Shown here piece after piece: positions 24,666 through 31,993 of a stretch of 41,855 bases of DNA (position 1 is the first letter of the stretch; every line of letters begins with the position of its first letter). The DNA lies in IMG/VR virus record IMGVR_UViG_3300038457_000284, positions 1 to 41,855 of that record; one strand, given 5' to 3'. The notes below the pieces were generated by a model. It was not told the origin of the DNA, searched no databases, and saw nothing but the letters and a program-made list of their open reading frames with translations. Source of the DNA: a virus. The translations under genes and the position numbers were made by a program.

Positions 24666-24917
24666 ATGAGTCAGAAACAAGCGCGTAAACAAACGACCCG
24701 TAGAAAGTCTACACCAGAGCGCAAGCCCGCCCGCCCTGCTGAGCTAACGAAAGCTCTCGAACACGTTGGCTTGTTCTCTCGGGTGGCAAAACGCGGGAGG
24801 TGGTCCCTGGGGCACGTCCTTCAAGTTGCCAAAGGGAAGCACCAGTCCCAGCTGGTGATTGATGCGATTGTCGCCGAGGTCCAGCGCATCGAGCAGGACG
24901 CGGAGAACGCCGCATGA
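24666..24917 (+). CDS. Small HTH-like early regulator, paralogue 1
   Basis: An 83-residue basic protein and the first gene of the early operon, in the position of Ner in Mu. The N-terminal ~30 residues are Lys/Arg-rich. The rest (GLFSRVAKRGRWSLGHVLQV, then VIDAIVAEVQRI) parallels the next gene closely, so the two are paralogues. 'S..HVL.VA.G...S' looks like the recognition helix of a small HTH. It probably represses or tunes the switch region. No ribosome site is visible; the start appears leaderless. Confidence 0.62.
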   Translation: MSQKQARKQTTRRKSTPERKPARPAELTKALEHVGLFSRVAKRGRWSLGHVLQVAKGKHQSQLVIDAIVAEVQRIEQDAENAA

Positions 24918-25177
24918 GCGCAACTATTTCCTCACGTCTTGATTTCTTTCACAGCGCCGAGTTCGTGGCAGCAGCAGCGCTACGCAAGCCATCCGTCCCC
25001 TCTGAGGTTGTCGCGGCCACGCGTATGATCGGCGTCTTTGAACGAATTGCGCGGCAGATGAAGAAGAGCCCCAGCCACGTCCTCCGCGTCGCTCATGGCG
25101 AGCGCCCGTCAAAGCAGATCATCGACGCCATTGTGAAGGAAGTCCGGCGCGTGCTTACGGAGGCAGACGCCGCATGA
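24914..25177 (+). CDS. Small HTH-like early regulator, paralogue 2
   Basis: An 87-residue protein coupled to the previous gene by ATGA. The C-terminal half (GVFERIARQMKKSPSHVLRV, then AHGERPSKQIIDAIV) aligns with the preceding protein over ~45 residues without gaps. This indicates tandem duplication followed by divergence. Its N-terminus is unrelated (SSRLDFFHSAEFVAAAAL). It is likely a second DNA-binding regulator of early transcription or transposition. The function is not established. Confidence 0.62.
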   Translation: MSATISSRLDFFHSAEFVAAAALRKPSVPSEVVAATRMIGVFERIARQMKKSPSHVLRVAHGERPSKQIIDAIVKEVRRVLTEADAA

Positions 25178-25371
25178 GAGTCCCTGTCAAGCAAGTACGA
25201 CTCATCCGCACCATCGCTTTCTGCTTCACGGAGGCGCGCATGTATCCAGGCCTCGTCCTCGACGTTATCGACGAGAGTCCGCGTGGGGTATGGGTTCTCT
25301 TCGAAGGCGAACGTTGCTTCCTGACGAATATCGCAGAGCCCTTTGACTACCGTGAGGCGGATATCGCATGA
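25174..25371 (+). CDS. Small hypothetical protein ahead of the transposase
   Basis: A 65-residue protein with no recognised family. The sequence suggests a small beta barrel (MYPGLVLDVIDESPRGVWVL, then FEGERCFLTNIAEPFDY), reminiscent of short DNA- or nucleotide-binding folds. It is coupled by ATGA on both sides, so it is part of the transposition operon. Confidence 0.55.
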   Translation: MRVPVKQVRLIRTIAFCFTEARMYPGLVLDVIDESPRGVWVLFEGERCFLTNIAEPFDYREADIA

Positions 25372-27428
25372 GCGCCCCGACTTTAGCTATGCAGGTATGT
25401 AGCTGGGCCACCGTGGAGGAAGTTCTTCGCGCCACGGGATGGACCGCCCGCTGGCTCTATAAGCAAGTTGAGGCGGGTAATATTGTCTCCCGCGAGTCGA
25501 AGCAGCGCGCGGCGAACGGACGCCCGGTCAAGCTCTATCTGACCTCATCGCTGCCGGAAGCGGCGCAACTAAAGCTCCTACCTCCGATGCCTGTCATTCT
25601 GCCGCCGGTGCCCCAGCAGGGCCTCTTTCCGCCCGCGCCGTCCGCCCTCGAATCCATACGCATCGTGTTGACCGATGAAGCGCAGATCAAGCAGGCGATG
25701 GAGCGCTGGGAGATCCTCCGCCAGGTGGCCGAGTACAGCTCCAACGCGGATCGTTACCGCGCCCTTCAGCTCCGCGACGGCAAGCCGGTCACCTCAGCGA
25801 CGCGCATGATCCTTTATCTCTGTGAGCAGCACAGCATCTCGCGGGCCACGCTCTTTACCTGGAAGCAGCGCTATATGGCGAAGGGCATCCCTGCCCTCGC
25901 CGATAAACCGCGTAAGGATAAGGGCAAGTCGCACTGGATGGAGCTGTACCCCGACGCCAAGACGATCTGCGCCGCCGAATACCTCAACAGCGGACGAAGC
26001 AAAGAGGCAGCCTACCAAGCCGTGATGCGTTGGTGGAGCGACAAGGGCTACGACCCGTCGAAGCTCCTGAGCTACGAAACCTGCCGCCGCTGGATTGAGT
26101 CCTCGGATATGCCCGCGCCGTTGAAGGTTCTCGCGCGTAACGGGGAATCAGCCCACAACGAGCGGATGCTTCCCTATCTCCGCCGCGCCTATACCGATAT
26201 CCTGCCGAATCAGATCATCGTCTCGGATCACATGATCCATGACCGCTTCGTCCGCAACGATTGCTTCGAGGGAATCCCCGAGAACGCGCAGATGCGCCTG
26301 CGCTTTACCTGCTGGATCGACATGCGCAGCCGCAAGTGCACGGGTTATTGCTGGACGCCCGAAGGCTCGTCGCGCTCCATCATCACCGCCTACCGCATGT
26401 CCGCCTTGCGCTTCGGCGACCCGCTCCAGGTGTACACCGATAATGGGCGCGATTACATCAAGTCCACAAAGAGCGGTGTGAAGTACGAGCGCGGCGCAAC
26501 CAACGATCAATTCCTCGCCGACGCCGAGTGGCTCGCCCAGGGCGCTCTCTACCGGATCGGCGTGCTGGTGCAGCACTGCATCAAGTACCACCCGCAGTCA
26601 AAACACATTGAGCGCTTCTTCCGCACTCTGCACATGCAACTGGACAGCATCGGCGAGCACTACACCACGGGCAATGCCTACAACCGTCCGGACGCCGCGA
26701 ATATCGCCATGGCCGAACACAAGAAGCTCCTTGTGATGGGGCGCGGCTATGACTCGCCGCTGATTCCCGCGAGCCTGCTGATCGAGGACGGCGTGAAGTG
26801 GCTCGAGCATATCTATAACAATACCCCGCATCGCGGCCTGGGCATGGAAGGCCTGAGTCCGAACCAGGTCTTCGACGCGTTGTATCCACCCGACCAGCGG
26901 CGCAAGGCTGATCCCCAGGTGATGGACCAGCTCCTCTTCAAGCGGGTGAAGCGCATCGTCGATTCCTGCGCCGTCTCGGTCGATGGCCACCGCTATGTTC
27001 CGGCCAGCCGCGAGTCTGCGGGCGCCATGTATCTGGCCAACCGATCCAGCGTGATCGTTGCTTACGACGAGAACGCTCCGGCTGAAGCAATCGCCACCGA
27101 CCTGGACGGCAACAAGATCGCCGACTTGAAGATTGAGGAACTCATGCCCCACTCCGCTGAGGCAAACCCTCGGATCGCCGAAAGTATGCAGCAACGGCGC
27201 GGCCTGCGCAACGCCATGAAAGACACCGAACGCGAGATCAAACGCCAGGCCAAGATGCTTGGCCACGTCTCGGCCGAGGACGCGGTGCGCAGACTTGAGC
27301 TTCCCCAGGTGGTCGGACTCCCGCTCTCCCAACGCGTGCCCGACCGGCCCGCACCCTCCAACCATGCCGTAGCCCCCGCATCAGCGGCAGAGATTGCTGA
27401 TGCAGCCATGAGGTTAATTCGCCAGTGA
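25368..27428 (+). CDS. DDE transposase (MuA-like)
   Basis: The 686-residue recombinase that joins phage ends to target DNA for integration and replicative transposition. The N-terminal ~60 residues hold a HTH (VEEVLRATGWTARWLYKQVE), and a second HTH lies near 145-170 (HSISRATLFTWKQRYM). The RNase H-like core carries the acidic triad: Asp287 in QIIVSDHMI, Asp358 in LQVYTDNGRD and Glu415 in SKHIERFFRT. A C-terminal beta barrel (VDSCAVSVDGHRYVPASRE) and a basic tail follow, as in Mu A. The length is close to Mu A (663). No other integrase is present in the window. ATGA overlap with the gene before; the downstream ATPase overlaps its stop. Confidence 0.92.
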   Translation: MSAPTLAMQVCSWATVEEVLRATGWTARWLYKQVEAGNIVSRESKQRAANGRPVKLYLTSSLPEAAQLKLLPPMPVILPPVPQQGLFPPAPSALESIRIVLTDEAQIKQAMERWEILRQVAEYSSNADRYRALQLRDGKPVTSATRMILYLCEQHSISRATLFTWKQRYMAKGIPALADKPRKDKGKSHWMELYPDAKTICAAEYLNSGRSKEAAYQAVMRWWSDKGYDPSKLLSYETCRRWIESSDMPAPLKVLARNGESAHNERMLPYLRRAYTDILPNQIIVSDHMIHDRFVRNDCFEGIPENAQMRLRFTCWIDMRSRKCTGYCWTPEGSSRSIITAYRMSALRFGDPLQVYTDNGRDYIKSTKSGVKYERGATNDQFLADAEWLAQGALYRIGVLVQHCIKYHPQSKHIERFFRTLHMQLDSIGEHYTTGNAYNRPDAANIAMAEHKKLLVMGRGYDSPLIPASLLIEDGVKWLEHIYNNTPHRGLGMEGLSPNQVFDALYPPDQRRKADPQVMDQLLFKRVKRIVDSCAVSVDGHRYVPASRESAGAMYLANRSSVIVAYDENAPAEAIATDLDGNKIADLKIEELMPHSAEANPRIAESMQQRRGLRNAMKDTEREIKRQAKMLGHVSAEDAVRRLELPQVVGLPLSQRVPDRPAPSNHAVAPASAAEIADAAMRLIRQ

Positions 27429-28429
27429 CCCCGTACGAGCCGGAAAGGAACCTCGAAAGCTTGAAGCCCGAAGCGGAGCAGAATGAGGCTGCGTGCAACG
27501 CGATCCGCGATTACATCTCGCTCAGCGGCCTGACCCTGACGATGTTCGCGAGCCGGATCAATTACTCCTACTCGGCGCTGCGCAACTTTCTCGACGGCAA
27601 ATATCACCAGGTGGCCGGCAGCGGCCGCAACATTCGCCTTGCCGCCGAGACCTTCATGCAGGCCAACCCCGTCGAGCCTCCAACGCAGATGCATGGCGAG
27701 CTCTACGAGACCGAGAATATCCGGCTGATCCGCAGCACGTTTCAGCAGATGACCCAGCCCGAGCCTATCGGAGGCATGATCTACGCGCCGCCAGGCAGCC
27801 AAAAGAGTTTCGGCCTGAAGTACTCCGTGGCGGAATTCAACCGCGCCGAGCTGCCCAAGAACGGCAGCGGACGCCGCGCCTATTACGTCTACTCCCGCGA
27901 TGAGATTCGCCCGCGCGACATGATGAAGCGCATTGCCGTCGCCTGTGGCAGCCCGGTCAGCAATAGCACTGATGACATGATCCGCGGTTTGGCGTGGACC
28001 TTCCGAACCCGCCGCGTGCTCCTGGTCATCGATGAGGCTCAGCACCTCTCCATCAAGTGCCTGGAGACGATCCGCGAGCTTAACGACCAGCCTCCCTGCT
28101 TCTCATTGTTGTTTGCTGGCTCGCACACGCTGAAGCAAACCCTCGACCGCTTCGCCGCCACGCTGGGCCAGCTCAACTCGCGCATCATCATCAAGCTCTC
28201 GCTGCCCGGCCTGGTGCGTACCGAGGCCGATGGCATCATCCGCCGCGAGCTCCACGCCGTGATCGCCAAGATGTCTGAGGCCGAGATCAAGGTGCTCGTC
28301 GACGAGTTGATCCGGCAGTCCACCGAGAAGGACATCTTTCAAGAAGGCCGCAAATACATCAACGTCCGCACCCTCACCAGCGTGCTCAACCGGATGAAGA
28401 TGCAGCTCGCCGCTCCGGAGTCGAAATGA
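27425..28429 (+). CDS. AAA+ transposition ATPase (MuB-like)
   Basis: A 334-residue target-selection ATPase. The N-terminal HTH (TMFASRINYSYSALRNFLDG) matches the domain order of Mu B. Walker A is atypical (APPGSQKS, residues 121-128, Lys127): Gln replaces the Gly normally before Lys. Walker B is RRVLLVIDEAQHL (Asp203, Glu204), and a sensor-1-like CFSLLFAGSH follows. Mu B-type proteins coat target DNA, deliver it to the transposase and give target immunity. GTG start, overlapping the transposase stop (GTGA); ATGA coupling to the next gene. Confidence 0.85.
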   Translation: MTPYEPERNLESLKPEAEQNEAACNAIRDYISLSGLTLTMFASRINYSYSALRNFLDGKYHQVAGSGRNIRLAAETFMQANPVEPPTQMHGELYETENIRLIRSTFQQMTQPEPIGGMIYAPPGSQKSFGLKYSVAEFNRAELPKNGSGRRAYYVYSRDEIRPRDMMKRIAVACGSPVSNSTDDMIRGLAWTFRTRRVLLVIDEAQHLSIKCLETIRELNDQPPCFSLLFAGSHTLKQTLDRFAATLGQLNSRIIIKLSLPGLVRTEADGIIRRELHAVIAKMSEAEIKVLVDELIRQSTEKDIFQEGRKYINVRTLTSVLNRMKMQLAAPESK

Positions 28430-28818
28430 CGACGCAAGAGATTTGCGCCCAGGTCCAGGCTCGGAGCGGGGCGTGCCGCTTCTGCGGATGCACGCGCAAC
28501 CGGGTGTGCTTACTGCCTGGGGGCAATACCTGCATCTGGACCGACAGCCGCAGCACCATCTGCTCAAACCCCGCGTGCCGCGCCAAATACCGGGCGCTCC
28601 AGATGCCGGCATTGCACGCGCTGATCTCCACCCGGTGCAAGTGCGGGCGCATCAAGAGTCGCCGCCGCGCCATCTGCGGCGTCTGCTGGAACCGGCTGCC
28701 GTGGCTGTTGTCGGCGCTGCTCTATGAGCCGATGGGTCGCGGCTTTGCTTGCTATTACAACGAAGCGCGCGAGGCGTTGAAGCTCCTCGCCGCGATGGAG
28801 GCGGATACGCAATGTTGA
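28426..28818 (+). CDS. Cys-rich zinc-binding protein
   Basis: A 130-residue early protein. It has a CRFCGCTRNRVC...CIW...CSNPAC cluster, like the N-terminal Cys domain found in various phage proteins, and a second pair CKCG...CGVCW further on. The C-terminal part is helical (YYNEAREALKLLAAMEA). At least two zinc sites are likely. It follows the ATPase by ATGA overlap. The function is unknown; nucleic-acid or protein binding is expected. Confidence 0.6.
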   Translation: MTTQEICAQVQARSGACRFCGCTRNRVCLLPGGNTCIWTDSRSTICSNPACRAKYRALQMPALHALISTRCKCGRIKSRRRAICGVCWNRLPWLLSALLYEPMGRGFACYYNEAREALKLLAAMEADTQC

Positions 28819-29006
28819 AGTTCTCGCTGGAGACCAACTTTCGCAACGTTAACGCCTGGATGCTCCGCACCGTCCGCCGTATTGGCCGTCATCCGCAGTT
28901 TTGTACATGGGAGGAATTGATATGCGACCTGTTTCTGATCCTGTTCGCAGCAGTCTTACTGACCTACATCGTCATGGCAGTGTTGAGGCGGTTGGAATGC
29001 GCATAG
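28812..29006 (+). CDS. Small single-pass membrane protein
   Basis: A 64-residue protein from the ATG at 28812, overlapping the previous gene by 7 nt. Residues 1-35 are polar (MLKFSLETNFRNVNAWML). One membrane helix follows (ICDLFLILFAAVLLTYIVMA), with a short Arg-rich tail. Small early membrane proteins of this type are often superinfection-exclusion or host-takeover factors; no specific role is visible. Confidence 0.55.
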   Translation: MLKFSLETNFRNVNAWMLRTVRRIGRHPQFCTWEELICDLFLILFAAVLLTYIVMAVLRRLECA

Positions 29007-29161
29007 CCTTCTCGATCTGCTGCGTCTTCTGGGGCTCGCTCGTGATCCTGCTTTACGGACTCCACGCGCACAGCTACCTTGTCGTCCTCTTTTTCGGCAT
29101 CGCGATCCTGCAGGCCATCCTGGCGCTCTCGTGTTCGAGGGCAGGAGGTCGCCGTGGGTAA
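28997..29161 (+). CDS. Small membrane protein, two hydrophobic helices
   Basis: A 54-residue protein from the ATG at 28997, overlapping the previous gene by 10 nt. Nearly all of it is hydrophobic: IAFSICCVFWGSLVILLYG, then YLVVLFFGIAILQAILAL, with a short basic tail. It forms a pair with the membrane protein just upstream. Another in-frame ATG at 28901 would lie deep inside the upstream gene and is not favoured. Confidence 0.5.
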   Translation: MRIAFSICCVFWGSLVILLYGLHAHSYLVVLFFGIAILQAILALSCSRAGGRRG

Positions 29162-29351
29162 CCCGAACTGGATGGGACTTCTCGTGCGCTTCGACGCTCT
29201 GCGAAACGTATCAGTCTTCAAAGTTCCGGGATTTGGAGGAACTCTCTCCATTCCCATTGAAAAAGAGGCCATAGAGCGCGGCGCTTGGGTCACACGTAAG
29301 GCGCTTCGTTTCCGGCGCTACGCCGCTCGCTACATCAGAGGAGGTCGCTAA
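29154..29351 (+). CDS. Small basic hypothetical protein
   Basis: A 65-residue protein starting at the GTG at 29154, with AGGAGG placed 5 nt upstream. Arg-rich C-terminus (ALRFRRYAARYIRGGR) and a beta-like middle (VSVFKVPGFGGTLSIPIEKE). There are no Cys residues and no membrane segment. A nucleic-acid-binding role would fit the charge, but no family was recognised. Confidence 0.5.
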   Translation: MGNPNWMGLLVRFDALRNVSVFKVPGFGGTLSIPIEKEAIERGAWVTRKALRFRRYAARYIRGGR

Positions 29352-29614
29352 TGGCCGTTGAATTCAACGACCGCCCGATCTGCACGATCTGCCGCACACA
29401 GAAGCAGCAGGTCAATCACTGGTGGCTCTTCGTCATCGGTTGCATGGGCGGCGAGATCCACATCGTCGCCTGGGATGACAGTATCGCCCGCCACGCCGAT
29501 GGCTGTGCCTGCGGCCAGGCTTGTGCCCATGCAGGACTTTCACGCTGGTTTGAAACCGGAACGCTGGACGCGCCTCGCGCCGCAGCCGCAACCGCAACCC
29601 AAGGAGAAAACTGA
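29351..29614 (+). CDS. Cys/His-containing small protein
   Basis: An 87-residue protein behind AGGAGG, overlapping the previous stop by one base. It contains CTICRT, a His-Trp-rich beta section (HWWLFVIGCMGGEIHIVAWD) and HADGCACGQACAHAG, which could form a zinc site. The C-terminus is Ala/Thr-rich. The unusual Cys/His arrangement does not match a named ribbon, and the function is unknown. Confidence 0.55.
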   Translation: MAVEFNDRPICTICRTQKQQVNHWWLFVIGCMGGEIHIVAWDDSIARHADGCACGQACAHAGLSRWFETGTLDAPRAAAATATQGEN

Positions 29615-30199
29615 ATGTCTGATACCGCCATTATTCCTACTACGCCTTTTCCGCCCTCGGCGATGGGTAACGCTGTGCTGCCGGCCCCTGGCGCAAGGCC
29701 CACGCCCGAGCAGATCGACGAGCTGGCAGCCAAGTACAACCTGGCGCGGCTTGTCTGCGAAGACACCGATGCCTGCTTTTCCGTGATCGAGGCCGAGGCG
29801 ATGGAGCTGGTGAAGCTCTTCGGCGTTGTGCCGCCGAATGCGGAGAACTCCCGCCGTCTGGAAGGCAAGCTCTCCGAGTTCACGGTGACCATCGGCAACA
29901 CCATCGACGAGGCGCGGGTGCAGGACGTGAAGGCCGCACTCGAAGCCAACGGCTACGGACACATCTTCCCCAACCTCTTCGCCCCGCGCATCCGTCACGA
30001 GCTGGTGAAGGACGCCGACGCCGCCATTCTCGCCGCCGGATTGAACAAGCGGCTCACCGAGAAGATCCAGGGTCTCTTCGGACGCTGTTTCGAGGCAAAG
30101 AAGAAGTCGCCCTCACTGAAGGTCAAACAGATCGTGGTCAAGCCTGCGAAAAAGCAGCGCGCACCTAAGGCACCTAAGGCGCAGAAAGGCGGCGAGTGA
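29615..30199 (+). CDS. Hypothetical early protein, helical with basic tail
   Basis: A 194-residue protein with an AAGGAG site 9 nt before the ATG. The core (ARLVCEDTDACFSVIEAEAM, LEGKLSEFTVTIGNTIDEAR, DADAAILAAGLNKRLTEKIQ) is helical. The last ~30 residues are Lys/Pro/Ala-rich, like a nucleic-acid-binding tail. The position among early genes after transposase/ATPase resembles that of host-nuclease inhibitors in Mu, but no Gam signature was recognised. The C-terminal coding end is part of a 22-bp direct repeat shared with the next gene. Confidence 0.55.
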   Translation: MSDTAIIPTTPFPPSAMGNAVLPAPGARPTPEQIDELAAKYNLARLVCEDTDACFSVIEAEAMELVKLFGVVPPNAENSRRLEGKLSEFTVTIGNTIDEARVQDVKAALEANGYGHIFPNLFAPRIRHELVKDADAAILAAGLNKRLTEKIQGLFGRCFEAKKKSPSLKVKQIVVKPAKKQRAPKAPKAQKGGE

Positions 30200-30204
30200 T
30201 GGCG
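30183..30204 (+). repeat. 22-bp direct repeat, copy 1 (copy 2 at 30473-30494)
   Basis: Twenty-two identical bases occur at 30183-30204 and 30473-30494, exactly 290 bp apart. Each copy spans a gene junction: the last codons (KGGE), the stop, the overlapping ATG and the next Ala codon. The unit between them is one complete gene (30199-30489). This is the footprint expected if a gene cassette were gained by, or could be lost by, recombination between the repeats. Confidence 0.9.
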
Positions 30205-30489
30205 GATCTCGAAATCACAGCAGTCGGCGTGGCTCACGTCACCGCGAAGATTCTCAACCTAACGCTGCGCGAACTTGCACTCCTGGGCAGCGTAATGCAG
30301 GACCATGAAATGGGTGCCCGTGATGGCGACTGCTCGCGTTGCCGAGGATCCGACGGCGCCTGCCCAGAATGCCAAGAACTAGCAGACCTTGCCCAGAAGA
30401 TCATCGACCTGGAATCCCTCGTTGCTTTCGGAGTGCTCGGAATCATTCAGATCGACCCAGCATTCGCGGCCAAGAAAGGCGGCGAGTGA
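30199..30489 (+). CDS. Small Cys-pair protein
   Basis: A 96-residue protein with a central DCSRCRGSDGACPECQELA, a four-Cys cluster like a DnaJ-type or other zinc ribbon. It is flanked by helices (LTLRELALLGSVMQDHEMG and QKIIDLESLVAFGVLGII). The start overlaps the previous stop (TGATG). The whole gene lies between two copies of a 22-bp direct repeat. The function is unknown. Confidence 0.58.
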   Translation: MADLEITAVGVAHVTAKILNLTLRELALLGSVMQDHEMGARDGDCSRCRGSDGACPECQELADLAQKIIDLESLVAFGVLGIIQIDPAFAAKKGGE

Positions 30490-30722
30490 TGGCGAAGATC
30501 GTAATCACGCTCGAAGACGTTCCAGGCAGCAGCTTCCCAGTGGTAGTGGAGATGGTTGGGACGCCTGGGTTTAACCCCATCGACCCAGACGGCTTAGAGT
30601 TGCTGACCACCGCGCAGCGCCTCGCGGTCTCCATCCTGGGCCATATCGCGGGCACCGGACGAATCACCGAGGCAACCGTTGACCGCGTCGCGGATGTGGT
30701 CATACCCGAGGCGGTGCAGTGA
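30489..30722 (+). CDS. Small hypothetical protein
   Basis: A 77-residue protein with no Cys. A beta-rich N-terminus (KIVITLEDVPGSSFPVVVEM) is followed by a helical part (LLTTAQRLAVSILGHIAGTG). The start codon overlaps the previous stop and is inside copy 2 of the 22-bp direct repeat. Its first residues (MAKIVIT) resemble those of the preceding protein (MADLEIT) only over the repeat region. No family recognised. Confidence 0.55.
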   Translation: MAKIVITLEDVPGSSFPVVVEMVGTPGFNPIDPDGLELLTTAQRLAVSILGHIAGTGRITEATVDRVADVVIPEAVQ

Positions 30723-30964
30723 TGGCCCATCCAGTCGATCATTACCCGCTCGCCGAAGGCGCGAGCTTGGTCGTAGCGGACCCGCCCATGCCTTGCACGC
30801 GCTGCCACACCTCCCGCGCCAGCTTCGTCAACCGCTATCTCTCTGGGCGGACGTTATGCGTTTTCTGCGATGCCGAGGTTTATCCCGACGATGCACCAGT
30901 TCCGCGCAAGCCTGCCGGATCAGCCGAACGCGAGTCCACTGCCAGCCGCAACGGAGCCGCGTGA
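30722..30964 (+). CDS. Small zinc-ribbon-like protein
   Basis: An 80-residue protein with CTRCHTSRASFVNRYLSGRT and CVFCDAE, a CxxC-(N)20-CxxC spacing as in treble-clef or ribbon domains. The C-terminal 25 residues are polar and probably disordered. One-base overlap with the previous stop. No function recognised. Confidence 0.55.
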   Translation: MAHPVDHYPLAEGASLVVADPPMPCTRCHTSRASFVNRYLSGRTLCVFCDAEVYPDDAPVPRKPAGSAERESTASRNGAA

Positions 30965-30965
30965 G

Positions 30966-31196
30966 ATGGCAGAGCCGCGCAGTGACGACGTATTTATCCG
31001 CTGCACCCGCAAGGAAGGGCACAGCTTTTCCAAGGCGAAGCGGATCGCACGGCGCATGAGGCGCACCTCCGACGACGTGGTAGTCGAGTACCACTGCGAT
31101 CACTGCAAGATGTGGCACGTCGGATCGATGGAACGGAAGAAGCAGGTACGGCAAGAGAAGAGAAGAGGACGCGATGAACGAACCGAACGCAGTTGA
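30966..31196 (+). CDS. Small Cys/His protein
   Basis: A 76-residue protein from the ATG at 30966, 1 nt past the previous stop. CTRKEGHSFSKAKRIAR is followed by VVEYHCDHCKMWHVGSM, a C..C..WH motif found in short phage zinc-binding proteins. The last 20 residues are Arg/Lys-rich. Its 3' end overlaps the next gene by 23 nt. Confidence 0.55.
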   Translation: MAEPRSDDVFIRCTRKEGHSFSKAKRIARRMRRTSDDVVVEYHCDHCKMWHVGSMERKKQVRQEKRRGRDERTERS

Positions 31197-31497
31197 TTTA
31201 GGGCAAGACAAGTTTGCGGTGAACTTCGACACGCTGGCCGATACGATCCGCGCCAGCGCCGAGCGCACCGAGCCCAGACGGTGTGCCAACGAGGAGTGCA
31301 ACGCGCCTCTCAACGCCTCCAACGTCGGTGAGCACTGCGGCCCTTGCAGGATGGCCGGATGGGCTGAAGGCTACGAAAGCAGCGAGTGCGCAACGCCGGG
31401 ATGCAGGGGACCACGCCTGGAATGCCGCGCGATCTGCGCGAAGTGTTTCAACGCTGAGAGAGTCGAGCGATCGCGACGCGGAAAGGGAAAGGCGTAG
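31174..31497 (+). CDS. Cys-rich protein with several zinc-binding pairs
   Basis: A 107-residue protein with GAGG 5 nt before the ATG. It contains CANEECN, HCGPCRMAG, CATPGCRGP and CRAICAKCF, which is enough for two zinc sites arranged as linked ribbons. The N-terminal 30 residues are polar helix. The C-terminus is basic (VERSRRGKGKA). The function is unknown; it is part of the early zinc-protein series. Confidence 0.58.
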   Translation: MNEPNAVDLGQDKFAVNFDTLADTIRASAERTEPRRCANEECNAPLNASNVGEHCGPCRMAGWAEGYESSECATPGCRGPRLECRAICAKCFNAERVERSRRGKGKA

Positions 31498-31499
31498 CG

Positions 31500-31739
31500 A
31501 TGGCGAAGAACGCGAAAGCTTACGAACTGATCTACGCCGCCGAGCCTGCCGGATCTCCGCTGCGGATGCAGTGTAAGCACTGCTCAGCCACGCCGGGACA
31601 GAAATGCAAGAAGGTGGCCGGCGGCTATATGACGGACATCTTCCACGATGCGCGCAATGCCGATTTCAAATTGCTTCGCGTGGCAGAAGAGAAGATGGCG
31701 CAGATGAACCGGGACTACGGAAAGGAGGTAACTCAATGA
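31500..31739 (+). CDS. Phage zinc-finger protein (C..C.A..G..C...FH..R type)
   Basis: A 79-residue protein with the order CKHCSATPGQKCKK and, further on, IFHDARNADF. This C..C..x..C..H..R layout is a recurring small phage zinc-finger type. A C-terminal helix follows (LLRVAEEKMAQMNRDYG). The gene's end overlaps the next start (ATGA). DNA or RNA binding is likely from the fold; the target is unknown. Confidence 0.62.
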   Translation: MAKNAKAYELIYAAEPAGSPLRMQCKHCSATPGQKCKKVAGGYMTDIFHDARNADFKLLRVAEEKMAQMNRDYGKEVTQ

Positions 31740-31990
31740 CCGCGACCATCCTCAATGCGCCAGAGAAGCCGGTTGATTTTATCGACGGGGAAACCTGGAA
31801 GCGAGCCCGCAAGCTCCTCCGCACGCGCTCTGCGATTGTGTTCGCGCGGCGCGCCTGCGGCGGCGTAATGATTCATGTCGATGCGTTGGAACGCGAACGC
31901 GTCACCCGTGGCCCCCGTATGGGGCGCGACTTCGACTCGGGAGACTGGTATGAGATCGATCTGCTTCAGATCTGCGAAGCGGGAGGGTAA
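31736..31990 (+). CDS. Small hypothetical protein
   Basis: An 84-residue protein behind AAGGAGG, coupled to the previous gene by ATGA. Alpha/beta character: WKRARKLLRTRSAIVFARRA, then GVMIHVDALERERVTRG and DWYEIDLLQICEAGG. There is no Cys cluster. No recognised family. Confidence 0.5.
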   Translation: MTATILNAPEKPVDFIDGETWKRARKLLRTRSAIVFARRACGGVMIHVDALERERVTRGPRMGRDFDSGDWYEIDLLQICEAGG

Positions 31991-31993
31991 GCG

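Noticed and set aside
24615-24692. 26-residue N-terminal extension of the repressor
   Set aside because: It would run through the early promoter and overlap the first early gene; the GTG at 24614 has a good ribosome site.
27062-28045. 327-codon open frame on the minus strand
   Set aside because: Opposite the transposase and MuB-like genes, both of which carry clear catalytic motifs.
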